Origin: an uncultured Desulfovibrio sp.
GTDB lineage: Bacteria; Desulfobacterota; Desulfovibrionia; Desulfovibrionales; Desulfovibrionaceae
DNA: 15,171 nucleotides
Direction: 5' to 3'
Assembly (NCBI GenBank): GCA_947176055.1
Contig: CAMWPE010000026.1
Span: 1-15,171 of the forward strand
Made by a program: the position numbers and the translations under genes. The notes beneath the pieces were generated by a model, which saw only the letters and a program-made list of their open reading frames with translations, did no database searches and had not been told where the DNA came from. Shown in pieces: positions 1 through 6,677 of this stretch (positions are counted from its first letter, which is position 1; the number at the start of each line of letters is the position of its first letter).

Positions 1-474
1 AAGCTCGCTCGGCGAGACAGGGCCGTTTTCATTAACAATGGGTAGCAAGTCCCAGGCCAGCATCTGAAGAAAAGTAGAGGTCGCGAACTGGAAACGTCTC
101 CGCGAGCGCAGATCGTCGCGAGTTAAAAGCGCCTGGGCCACGATAACGCCCCATGGCGCGAAAGCGTTGTTCCAGGCTTGCATAAGCAGACTTTGCCCCG
201 CGGCGGCCAGGGCGCGTTTCGCCACTTTGTAATTGGGAAAATTGTCGATGCCCCTGATTTTGAGGACAGCTTTGCCGGCGGCCACGGCTCCCGAACTGAC
301 AAGGATTATTTTTTTGCCATTGTTTTTTAACGCGGCGAGCTGGGCGGCGAGATCCTCCATAGCCTGATAATTCAGGCTATCCCGGCCCGCGATGACCGCG
401 CTGCCTATTTTGACGACAATTATTTTCGCGCCGCGAAGCGCGCGCTCCCTTTCTGATTCGTCAGCTTCGGCCAT
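1..474 (-). CDS. proB: Glutamate 5-kinase, N-terminal part (cut by window edge)
   Basis: ProB phosphorylates L-glutamate with ATP to gamma-glutamyl phosphate, the first step of proline synthesis in the cytoplasm. The 158 visible codons read as an amino-acid-kinase fold: the nucleotide/substrate loop VVKIGSAVI at about residues 20-28, the family signature VSSGAVAAG near residue 61, and later the stretches ALAAAGQSLLMQ, AQALLTRDD and NENGPVSPSEL, which match the glutamate-binding half of ProB. The frame is still open at base 1, so the C-terminal half (rest of the kinase and any PUA domain) lies outside the window. The start is the ATG at 474, one base after the obg stop, so it is almost certainly translated with obg. 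The order rplU-rpmA-obg-proB is a common bacterial arrangement. Identification is firm; only completeness is unknown. Confidence 0.95.
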   Translation of the reverse strand, partial: MAEADESERERALRGAKIIVVKIGSAVIAGRDSLNYQAMEDLAAQLAALKNNGKKIILVSSGAVAAGKAVLKIRGIDNFPNYKVAKRALAAAGQSLLMQAWNNAFAPWGVIVAQALLTRDDLRSRRRFQFATSTFLQMLAWDLLPIVNENGPVSPSEL

Positions 475-475
475 T

Positions 476-1579
476 TTACTCGATCCGGTCGCCGGTTTCC
501 ATATCTGGCCAATTCTCTTCGTCCCCGGCCAGTTCGTGATGATAAGAGGCGAGAGGTTTATGTCGTTCCTCTTCGTCCCTCAGGCGCCACAATTCGGCGA
601 TTAAAGGTTCCAGCCCCTTCTCTTCCTTGGCGGAAATAAAATAAATTTTCCTGTCGTCCTTTTTCGCCTTTTCCTTCAACTTGTTCAATTTTTCGGGCGA
701 TAGCAGATCAATCTTGTTTACAACCTCTATCTGCTTTCGCTCCGCCAGCTCCGGATCAAATTGTTTCAATTCTTCGTTTACCAGCTCGAAACCGCTCCAG
801 GGGTCGTCTTCGTCAATGTCTTCCGCGCTCAAAATATGCACGAGAAAACGCGCCCGCTCCACATGCTTCAGGAACCTCGTTCCCAGTCCCTGGCCGGTAT
901 GCGCCCCTTCGATAAGTCCGGGAATATCCGCTACCACGAGCCTTTTTTCGGGATCAACCTCGTCGATCATCACTCCGAGATTAGGCGCGAGAGTGGTAAA
1001 GGGATAGTCGGCGATTTTGGGACGCGCGGCGGAAACCTTCGAAATAAAAGTCGATTTCCCCGCGTTAGGCAAACCGATAAGTCCGGCGTCGGCCAGAATT
1101 TTCAATTCCAGCCGCAAATTCCTTTCTTGGCCAGGCTCGCCGGGCTGGGCGAATTTGGGCGCGCGCATGGTGGAACTTTTGAAATGCTCGTTGCCTTTGC
1201 CCCCGCGCCCTCCTGTAGCCACGCGCGCGATATCGTCGGACTCGGACAAATCCGCTATCAGCTCTTCGCCGTCAGGGCCGCCTTCGGCGAAAACAAGAGT
1301 GCCCACGGGCACGCCGATGACAAGGTCCTGGCCCTTTTTGCCATCCCTCTGACTACCTTGACCAGGTTGCCCGTTTTGCGCTTCGTAAATTCTTTTCAGT
1401 CTGAAATCATAAAGGGAAAGCAACCGCGGATCGGCGCGCAAATAGACTGATCCGCCGTCGCCGCCGTCGCCTCCATCCGGTCCGCCGCGGGGAACGAATT
1501 TCTCCCGCCTGAAGGACATGCAACCTTTGCCGCCTTTGCCGGCTTTAACAAGAATTTTCGCTTCGTCGACAAATCTCAT
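476..1579 (-). CDS. obg: Obg/CgtA-family GTPase
   Basis: Obg is a cytoplasmic GTPase that binds the 50S ribosomal subunit and acts in its late assembly and in stress signalling. The 367-residue protein shows the glycine-rich Obg fold (about residues 1-160, with GGPDGGDGGDGGSVYL near 32-47), then the G domain: G1 GLPNAGKST (169-177), the G2 threonine pair in DYPFTTL (191-197), G3 DIPG (218-221), G4 NKID (288-291) and G5 SAK (316-318). A short acidic tail follows, without the longer C-terminal domain of some homologues. I chose the ATG at 1579 because MRFVDEAKI matches the family N-terminus and GGGAG lies 7 nt upstream. An in-frame ATG at 1615 would add 12 residues unlike the family. It lies 201 nt after rpmA and abuts proB. 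Confidence 0.97.
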   Translation of the reverse strand: MRFVDEAKILVKAGKGGKGCMSFRREKFVPRGGPDGGDGGDGGSVYLRADPRLLSLYDFRLKRIYEAQNGQPGQGSQRDGKKGQDLVIGVPVGTLVFAEGGPDGEELIADLSESDDIARVATGGRGGKGNEHFKSSTMRAPKFAQPGEPGQERNLRLELKILADAGLIGLPNAGKSTFISKVSAARPKIADYPFTTLAPNLGVMIDEVDPEKRLVVADIPGLIEGAHTGQGLGTRFLKHVERARFLVHILSAEDIDEDDPWSGFELVNEELKQFDPELAERKQIEVVNKIDLLSPEKLNKLKEKAKKDDRKIYFISAKEEKGLEPLIAELWRLRDEEERHKPLASYHHELAGDEENWPDMETGDRIE

Positions 1580-1780
1580 CGCTTGCTCCCGTCGCGGCGC
1601 GCCCCCGCGACACAATTATGTATTAAGCGAATCGCTCGCGACCGGCCCAATCCCGAGCGATCCGGTTGCCGCGCCGACTATTTTGGCTTTTAACCCAAGC
1701 GCCGCTTTCCGCGAATTAAACTGGAAAAGGAAGGCGTTAAATCCTTCCGGAATTATTGGACGCTAAAAATTTTATTTATT
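1580..1780 (-). other. rpmA-obg spacer with two inverted repeats
   Basis: This gap is long compared with the 1-18 nt spacing elsewhere in the same unit, and I see no gene in it. Read leftwards, it first holds GGAAGG-8 nt-CCTTCC (1748-1729) followed by TTTT, a weak terminator or attenuator shape. It then holds a second repeat, TCGCTCG-15 nt-CGAGCGA (arms 1654-1660 and 1632-1638), about 55 nt before the obg start. Together they could trim ribosomal-protein transcription before obg/proB, but the stems are short. No convincing -35/-10 pair was found. Confidence 0.3.
1725..1748 (-). terminator. Weak terminator/attenuator-like hairpin after rpmA
   Basis: On the minus strand a 6-bp stem (GGAAGG/CCTTCC) with an 8-nt loop is followed directly by four T residues, then CC. 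It begins 33 nt past the rpmA stop. The stem is short and the T run is poor, so partial termination is the most that can be argued. Confidence 0.25.
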
Positions 1781-2053
1781 TCAGGCGTTCGCCGCGGGTT
1801 TGATATGCACGCGCGTTCGCGTATGTCTTTTCCTCGAATATTTTTCAAAACTAACTATGCCGTCAATCTTGGCGAAAAGGGTAAAATCGCGGCCCATGCC
1901 CACGTTCTGACCGGGATGCACCACCGTGCCCAGTTGCCTGATGATAATAGTGCCCGCCTTTACGCTCTGGCCGCCAAAACGTTTTACGCCCCTGCGTTGT
2001 CCCGCGCTGTCGCGACCGTTTCTGGACGATCCGCCGGCTTTTTTATGCGCCAT
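1781..2053 (-). CDS. rpmA: 50S ribosomal protein L27
   Basis: L27 sits at the peptidyl-transferase centre of the large ribosomal subunit, with its N-terminal tail reaching toward the P-site tRNA. The 90 residues match the whole family: the [16 protein letters not shown] start, the conserved GVKRFGGQ and AGTIIIRQ stretches, and a basic C-terminus ([15 protein letters not shown]). The N-terminus has no extra cleavable prepeptide of the kind seen in Firmicutes, which argues against that phylum. The ATG at 2053 has GGGAGG five bases upstream. It lies 18 nt after rplU and is clearly in the same transcript. Confidence 0.98.
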   Translation of the reverse strand: MAHKKAGGSSRNGRDSAGQRRGVKRFGGQSVKAGTIIIRQLGTVVHPGQNVGMGRDFTLFAKIDGIVSFEKYSRKRHTRTRVHIKPAANA

Positions 2054-2071
2054 TTTTTCCTCCCGCGGCCC

Positions 2072-2389
2072 TTATTGAGCGGGCGCGATTATATCCTTGA
2101 TCAATAGTTCGGTTAAATCCTGCCTATGTCCATGCTTGCATTTGGAATCCTTGCGACGGCGCCGTTTGAAAATAACAAGTTTGGGGCCGCGCTTTTGCGC
2201 GAGGATTTCCGCTTTTACGCTGGCTCCGGCGATATACGGATCACCCAGCTTTAATTCTTCGCCTCCAAGGAGCAATACTTTCTCAAGGATGATTTCGCTT
2301 CCATTATCGCCGGCGAGTTTCTCAACCGTAATTTTCGAATTCTGTTCGACGCGGAATTGTTTGCCGCCTGTCTCTACTACAGCGTACAT
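2072..2389 (-). CDS. rplU: 50S ribosomal protein L21
   Basis: L21 is a structural protein of the large ribosomal subunit that binds 23S rRNA. The 105-residue product begins MYAVVETGGKQFRVEQ, the standard L21 opening. It contains the VEKLAGDNGSEIILEKVLLLGG core and ends with the basic, RNA-binding region GPKLVIFKRRRRKDSKCKHGHRQ, followed by the conserved YTELLI-like segment (here LTELLI). I chose the ATG at 2389 because it matches the family N-terminus and has a strong GGAGGAG Shine-Dalgarno about 5 nt upstream. An in-frame ATG at 2488 would add 33 residues foreign to L21 and run through the likely promoter. It is the first gene of the rplU-rpmA-obg-proB unit. Confidence 0.98.
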   Translation of the reverse strand: MYAVVETGGKQFRVEQNSKITVEKLAGDNGSEIILEKVLLLGGEELKLGDPYIAGASVKAEILAQKRGPKLVIFKRRRRKDSKCKHGHRQDLTELLIKDIIAPAQ

Positions 2390-2414
2390 TAAATCTCCTC
2401 CAAAATGAACTGAT

Positions 2415-2443
2415 TGTTTGCCAGATTTATCAATGATTGTCAA
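2415..2443 (-). promoter_or_regulatory. Possible promoter of the rplU unit
   Basis: The 102-nt gap between surE and rplU contains a perfect -35 hexamer, TTGACA (2443-2438 on the minus strand). Seventeen bases later is CAAACA (2420-2415), a poor -10 match, in an otherwise A-rich stretch. Predicted transcription would begin about 20 nt before the rplU ATG, leaving room for the Shine-Dalgarno. The -35 is convincing and the -10 is not. Read-through from surE is also possible. Confidence 0.4.
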
Positions 2444-2491
2444 GTTGAAAGACGGATAAACCTTCTGGAATCCCGCGTCTTGTTCCAACGT

Positions 2492-3256
2492 CTATTCCTC
2501 TTCGAGGCCCATATCCGCTAACGCGTTGAGATATTCCTTCGCGGTGTAATCGAATTTAAGGGGCGTGACGGAAATATAATTATTGGCGAGAAAATGCCGA
2601 TCCGTATCTTTGCCGTGAATGGGAGGATCGAGCTTGCCGTCGAGCCACCAGTACGGCTCGCCCCTGGGATCCCTTTTCTCGATATACGAGTTGTCCCATA
2701 CGGAGGCCGATTGGGAACAAACTTTAATGCCGGCCCATCGGCCAGTTTCGCAGGCGGGAAAATTGACATTAATTACGACGCGATCCCGGATTTTTTCCCA
2801 GACGATCCGTTCGGCCAGCTCGACCGCTTTGCGGGCGACAGACTCCATATCGGCGTTTTCCGAAGGATCGCCATAGGAAATCGCCATGGCTGGAATCCCC
2901 GCGTTCGCGCCTTCGGCGGCGGCGGCGATCGTGCCGGAATAAAATATATCCGGTCCGGCGTTTGGTCCGCTATTAATACCGGACATAACCAGATCCGGTT
3001 TGAAATCGCTCAAAACGCCCAGACCCAGCTTTACGCAATCGACGGGCGTGCCGTATACTCCAACGCCCTGAAACTCGTCTTCCGCCTCGCGGGCGACTCT
3101 CAAGGGCTCGAATACCGTGAGACTATGGCTGACTCCCGACTGCTGACGCGCGGGCGCGACCGCGAAAACTTTGTGTCCCCTATTTTTCAAGGCTTTATAC
3201 AATTCCCTCAAGCCTCGGGCGTTGATACCGTCGTCATTGGTTAAAAATACGTTCAT
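2492..3256 (-). CDS. surE: 5'/3'-nucleotidase SurE
   Basis: SurE is a cytoplasmic metal-dependent phosphatase acting on nucleoside monophosphates (and in some species on short polyphosphate), linked to stationary-phase survival. The family landmarks are all present: LTNDDG near the N-terminus with the metal-binding Asp pair (D8, D9), APARQQSG containing the metal-ligand Ser (about 40), YGTPVDCV (68-75), and SGINSGPNAGPDIFYSGTI (92-110) with the metal-ligand Asn (about 95). With the ATG at 3256 the protein has 254 residues. I prefer this start to the ATG at 3262 because MNVFLTNDDG matches the usual N-terminus and AGGAG is 9 nt upstream, whereas it is only 3 nt from the other ATG. It is divergent from the YhaM-like gene and reads toward rplU. 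Confidence 0.96.
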   Translation of the reverse strand: MNVFLTNDDGINARGLRELYKALKNRGHKVFAVAPARQQSGVSHSLTVFEPLRVAREAEDEFQGVGVYGTPVDCVKLGLGVLSDFKPDLVMSGINSGPNAGPDIFYSGTIAAAAEGANAGIPAMAISYGDPSENADMESVARKAVELAERIVWEKIRDRVVINVNFPACETGRWAGIKVCSQSASVWDNSYIEKRDPRGEPYWWLDGKLDPPIHGKDTDRHFLANNYISVTPLKFDYTAKEYLNALADMGLEEE

Positions 3257-3284
3257 TGACATTATCTCCTGTCAAATTTAAAAA
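3256..3284 (+). promoter_or_regulatory. Possible rightward promoter overlapping a symmetric site
   Basis: TTGACA (3256-3261), 17 nt, then TAAAAA (3279-3284, four of six -10 matches) would start transcription about 14 nt before the ATG of the YhaM-like gene. The -35 hexamer is also one arm of a perfect 6-bp inverted repeat, TTGACA-8 nt-TGTCAA (3256-3275), which covers the surE start codon and Shine-Dalgarno on the other strand. A regulator binding there could affect both genes. This is suggestive only. Confidence 0.35.
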
Positions 3285-3304
3285 ATAGGGGATAAAGGGG
3301 AAAT

Positions 3305-4321
3305 ATGGAAAAGGGCGCGTACGTCAACGAAATTACAAATAACTCCCGCGTCGGCGGTCTGTTTTTGATCGCGGAAGCGAGTTCCGGCACTTCCCGGACC
3401 GGAGATCCGTACTGGAGCCTCGCGCTGGTCGATAAAACAGGCTCTATCGAAGCCAAGATCTGGCATCCCTTAAGCTCTTCCATAGCCAACATCGAAAAAG
3501 GCGGTATAGCCCTTATTTCGGGCCGGGCGAAGCCGTATCGCGAAAAAATCCAGCTTGTCCTGGACGCTTTCTCTCCGTTGCCGGAGGAAGAGACGCGAAC
3601 CCTTGATCCCGCCGTATTCATGCCATCCGCGCCAGTATCCGCCGACGATATGTTTACGGAGTTAAAACGCGCCTGCCTGGAAGAATTTGTATATCCCCCA
3701 TGGCGCAAATTTATTCTCGCCCTTTTAAACGACGAAAAAATCGTCGCGCCTTTAAAAACCTTTCCCGCGGCCAAGCGTATGCATCACGCCTACGCGGGGG
3801 GATTGCTCGAACACACGCTCTCCGTTTTCAATCTGTGCCGTTCCCTGGCCGATCGCTATCCGCAACTCGACCGCCAAACCCTGCTCGCGGGCGCGCTTTG
3901 TCACGATATTGGCAAGATTCGCGAATTTTCCGGCGGCTTCGCGAACGATTATACGGATGTCGGCCGCTTGAGCGGTCATATCATCCTGGGACTTGAATTA
4001 ATCGGGCCTTTTTTACAAAAAAGCGGTCTGGACGACAAATTAAAAGATCATCTTTCGCATTTGGTATTAAGCCATCACGGTCAGTACGAATACGGCGCCT
4101 CGCGGCTTCCCCAAACCGCCGAAGCCTTCGTTCTTCATTACGCCGATAATCTCGACGCCAAGCTAGCCCAATTCCGCGATCTATTTGACGACGCGGCGCC
4201 CGAGGAATGGAGCGATTATCAAAAAGGCATGGAAAGATATTTATATAATCCTTTCCGCACTCCTGAAAAGCCAAAAACCGAAAAAATATCCGCGGAATGT
4301 TTATCGCTTTTGAAGGAATAG
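3305..4321 (+). CDS. YhaM-like 3'-5' exoribonuclease (OB-fold + HD domain)
   Basis: The 338 residues have the two-part layout of the YhaM family. An N-terminal nucleic-acid-binding OB fold (about 15-92; LALVDKTGSIEAKIW, GIALISGRAKPYREKIQLVL) is followed by a linker and a metal-binding HD phosphohydrolase domain (about 155-300). Likely metal and catalytic residues are H170 (GGLLEHTLSV), H200-D201 (ALCHDIGKI), H224, H257-H258 (LSHHGQYEYG) and D281 (HYADNLDAK). Characterised family members degrade single-stranded RNA or DNA from the 3' end with Mn2+. No signal peptide or membrane segment is present, so it should be cytoplasmic. The ATG at 3305 follows AAGGGG by 4 nt. The gene opens the rightward block and overlaps tmk by 25 nt. 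Family assignment is good; the actual substrate is inferred. Confidence 0.88.
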   Translation: MEKGAYVNEITNNSRVGGLFLIAEASSGTSRTGDPYWSLALVDKTGSIEAKIWHPLSSSIANIEKGGIALISGRAKPYREKIQLVLDAFSPLPEEETRTLDPAVFMPSAPVSADDMFTELKRACLEEFVYPPWRKFILALLNDEKIVAPLKTFPAAKRMHHAYAGGLLEHTLSVFNLCRSLADRYPQLDRQTLLAGALCHDIGKIREFSGGFANDYTDVGRLSGHIILGLELIGPFLQKSGLDDKLKDHLSHLVLSHHGQYEYGASRLPQTAEAFVLHYADNLDAKLAQFRDLFDDAAPEEWSDYQKGMERYLYNPFRTPEKPKTEKISAECLSLLKE

Positions 4322-4932
4322 AAGGTTGCGGCAAAACCACCGTCGCGCGGATGCTTGCCGAATGGATGATCGGTCGGGGGCTTAATCCGCTCCAGACCCG
4401 CGAGCCCGGAGGATCGGAGCTGGGCCGCGAATTGCGCCGCGTCCTGCTCGATCCTTCCCGCCCCGCGATCTCGCGGGAGGCGGAGCTTTTTCTTTTTCTC
4501 GCGGATCGAGCCCAGCATACGCGCGACATAATCCGGCCCGCGCTGACGACCGGTCGCCCCGTAATTTGCGACCGTTTCGCGGATTCGACCGTCGCCTATC
4601 AGGGCTATGGCCGGGGAATGAATCTTGCGGAACTTGAATATTTAAATAAAATTTCAACTGGCGATCTCTGGCCAGATATAGTCTTTCTGCTCGATCTGCC
4701 CGTAGCCCTGGGTCTGGAGCGGGTAAAAAAACGTTTGAGGGCGACCGGAGAAAGCGACGAAGGCAGATTCGACAACGAGACGAAAGAGTTTCACGAAAGG
4801 ATCCGGTCCGGTTTTCTCGAAATAGCGGCGAAAAATCCGGGAAGGGTCAAAATAATAGACGCTTCCGCGTCGCCGGATGAGATCCTCGATAAGTGCCTGT
4901 CCCGGTTGCCCCGATTCCCTTCCGTCGCGTGA
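4297..4932 (+). CDS. tmk: Thymidylate (dTMP) kinase
   Basis: Tmk transfers phosphate from ATP to dTMP to make dTDP, which is essential for dTTP supply. The 211-residue protein shows the P-loop FEGIEGCGKTT (5-15), the dTMP-binding REPGGSELG (35-43), the DRF motif in CDRFADSTVAYQGYGRG (91-107) and a LID-region segment RLRATGESDEGRFDNE (146-161). Length is normal for the family. The ATG at 4297 lies inside the end of the preceding gene, giving a 25-nt overlap. This is the only start that keeps the FIAFEGIEG N-terminus, and it implies translational coupling. The unrecognised 115-residue gene follows 31 nt later. Confidence 0.97.
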   Translation: MFIAFEGIEGCGKTTVARMLAEWMIGRGLNPLQTREPGGSELGRELRRVLLDPSRPAISREAELFLFLADRAQHTRDIIRPALTTGRPVICDRFADSTVAYQGYGRGMNLAELEYLNKISTGDLWPDIVFLLDLPVALGLERVKKRLRATGESDEGRFDNETKEFHERIRSGFLEIAAKNPGRVKIIDASASPDEILDKCLSRLPRFPSVA

Positions 4933-4963
4933 GCCGACGGCCGACCTTTACAGCGGAGTTCCG

Positions 4964-5311
4964 ATGCCCGAACATTATCTTGCGAAGCTGCTTAATTCCC
5001 GGCCCGAATTTGAAAAGCATGCCGAAACGCCGCCGGACGCGGTGTACAAAACGCCTTATTTGCCGGAGAGCGACGATCTGGCCCTTATATGCCGTCTGGG
5101 CGATCCGGAACTGCTGTCATGCTCGGTCTTCCGACCGCGAATGGGAAGCGGCGGCGTTTTCGTCATACGCGACGGCGATGGCGCGCTTTTCTCCGTCGAA
5201 GCCGGCGATAATCTGACATTCGCCGCGGTCATGGGCTACTTTGCCAAATTGGTTGCCAATTGCCGCTACGCCGCGGACATATTTGAAAATCTGGACGATC
5301 CCGATGAGTAG
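4964..5311 (+). CDS. Uncharacterised 115-residue protein
   Basis: I do not recognise this family. The product begins MPEHYLAKLLNS, is acidic overall, ends in LDDPDE, and has no signal peptide, membrane span or obvious catalytic motif. The middle (about residues 36-85; LALICRLGDPELLSCSVFRPRMG, then GGVFVIRDGDGALFSVEAGDN) looks like alternating beta strands and turns, followed by a helical-looking AAVMGYFAKLVANCRYAADIFENL. The ATG at 4964 has GGAG five bases upstream. An in-frame ATG at 4877 would start inside tmk and add a 29-residue prefix of unlikely composition. The gene's end overlaps the deacetylase start by 8 nt, so its expression is probably tied to the deacetylase/polyamine genes. It could be a small partner protein, but that is a guess. 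Confidence 0.75.
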   Translation: MPEHYLAKLLNSRPEFEKHAETPPDAVYKTPYLPESDDLALICRLGDPELLSCSVFRPRMGSGGVFVIRDGDGALFSVEAGDNLTFAAVMGYFAKLVANCRYAADIFENLDDPDE

Positions 5312-6677
5312 TCCCCTTGTCGCTTCCCGCAATCTGGGCGTGGTTTTTTTCCCCGCTTTTGACTGGGCCATTACGCCTACCCATCCCGAAAGGCAGGAGC
5401 GCCTGCTTTACACTCGAGATCAATTGGAGGAAGAAGGCCTGTTCGATATAAATGGCGTAAAGGAATATCGTCCTGTATTCGCCAGGCCGGAGCAACTTGA
5501 AAGGGCGCATTTTCTTCTGCCGGACGCCAAATCCGTAGCTTCCGAATCTCATCTCGCGGCCGCCGGAGGCGCCTTGACCGCCGCGCGACTGGTAATGGAA
5601 AAAAAGGAGGATCGCGCCTTCGCCCTTGTTCGCCCCCCCGGTCATCACGCCATGCGCGTTTCCAATGGCAATCGCGGCTTCTGCAATATTAATAACGAAG
5701 CGGTGATGATCGAGTACATCCGCGACAATTATCCGCGCCCGGACGGGCGCCCATTGCGGATAGCCATAGTCGATACGGATGTGCATCATGGGGACGGCAC
5801 GCAGGATATCTTCTGGAATGACCCTTATACCTTATTTATCTCCCTCCATCAGGACGGCCGGACGCTCTATCCCGGGACGGGATTCTTGAATGAATGCGGC
5901 GGCCCCGCGGCGCTTGGACGCAATCTGAATATTCCCATGCCGCCGGAGACTTCCGACAACGGTTATCTTTTCTGTATCCGGAACGCGGTATTGCCCATTC
6001 TCGAAAACTTCAAGCCGGATATAATTATCAATTCCGCCGGCCAGGACAATCATTTCACCGATCCTCTAGCGAATATGCGCCTGACCGCCAGGGGTTACGC
6101 GCGGCTAAACGCGCTCCTGAATCCCGATATCGCCGTGCTCGAAGGCGGTTACTCCATTCGCGGAGCCCTGCCGTATGTGAATCTGGCAATCTGTCTTGCC
6201 CTGGCCGGCATCGACGCCTGGGAGGAAATCCGCGAGCCTGGGTGGACGGAGAGCGCGACGCGGGAAAATCCGCGAATTGGCGAATATCTGGGGAAACTTT
6301 GCGCGCAGGTAGTCGATCTATATTTCAATCCGCCCGCGAAGCCTCTTGACGGTTATCGCGAGGGCGACTTGCATAGTCGCGACAAACGTATTTTTTACGA
6401 TACGGACATGCTCGAGGAGAGGCAAAAGGAGAGCTGGAAAATATGCGATCATTGCGCTGGCCTTCATAAAATAGAGACGCGATCAAACCGCGTTCCTCAA
6501 TCCCTTTGTCTCGCGATCCCCAGGGGCGCGTGCGAAAACTGCCGCCGGGAGGCCAAAAAGTTGGAAAGAGAGGCGAAAAAGGCGGCGAAATACGCCAATA
6601 TTAAAGTTATCGACGGAGACAATATTATTCCGGATTCCATGAACGGCATAACCGATTTCAATTACGCGGGAGAATAA
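5304..6677 (+). CDS. HDAC-fold zinc deacetylase with C-terminal cysteine module
   Basis: The first ~340 of 457 residues form an arginase/deacetylase (histone-deacetylase superfamily) domain: RPPGHHA (110-116) with the catalytic His pair H114/H115, VDTDVHHGDGTQ with zinc ligands D159 and H161, SAGQD (244-248) with ligand D248, and LEGGY with the transition-state Tyr Y283. All catalytic residues are present, so it should remove acetyl or similar acyl groups from amines. Bacterial relatives act on acetoin-related substrates, acetylpolyamines or protein lysines. The tail adds CDHC (381-384) and CENC (410-413), a likely zinc-binding knuckle, then a lysine-rich helix. The ATG at 5304 overlaps the upstream gene by 8 nt with only a weak Shine-Dalgarno. 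The next gene, a polyamine-pathway dehydrogenase, starts on the very next base, which makes an acetylpolyamine substrate attractive but unproven. Confidence 0.9.
   Translation: MSSPLVASRNLGVVFFPAFDWAITPTHPERQERLLYTRDQLEEEGLFDINGVKEYRPVFARPEQLERAHFLLPDAKSVASESHLAAAGGALTAARLVMEKKEDRAFALVRPPGHHAMRVSNGNRGFCNINNEAVMIEYIRDNYPRPDGRPLRIAIVDTDVHHGDGTQDIFWNDPYTLFISLHQDGRTLYPGTGFLNECGGPAALGRNLNIPMPPETSDNGYLFCIRNAVLPILENFKPDIIINSAGQDNHFTDPLANMRLTARGYARLNALLNPDIAVLEGGYSIRGALPYVNLAICLALAGIDAWEEIREPGWTESATRENPRIGEYLGKLCAQVVDLYFNPPAKPLDGYREGDLHSRDKRIFYDTDMLEERQKESWKICDHCAGLHKIETRSNRVPQSLCLAIPRGACENCRREAKKLEREAKKAAKYANIKVIDGDNIIPDSMNGITDFNYAGE

Noticed and set aside
761..1450. Long plus-strand open frame opposite obg
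   Set aside because: It is antisense to a strongly conserved Obg sequence, its predicted protein matches no family I recognise, and the base composition of the region produces open antisense frames throughout the window.
2594..3244. 216-codon plus-strand frame opposite surE
   Set aside because: It is a shadow of surE, whose motifs (NDDG, SGINSGPN) are unambiguous on the minus strand.
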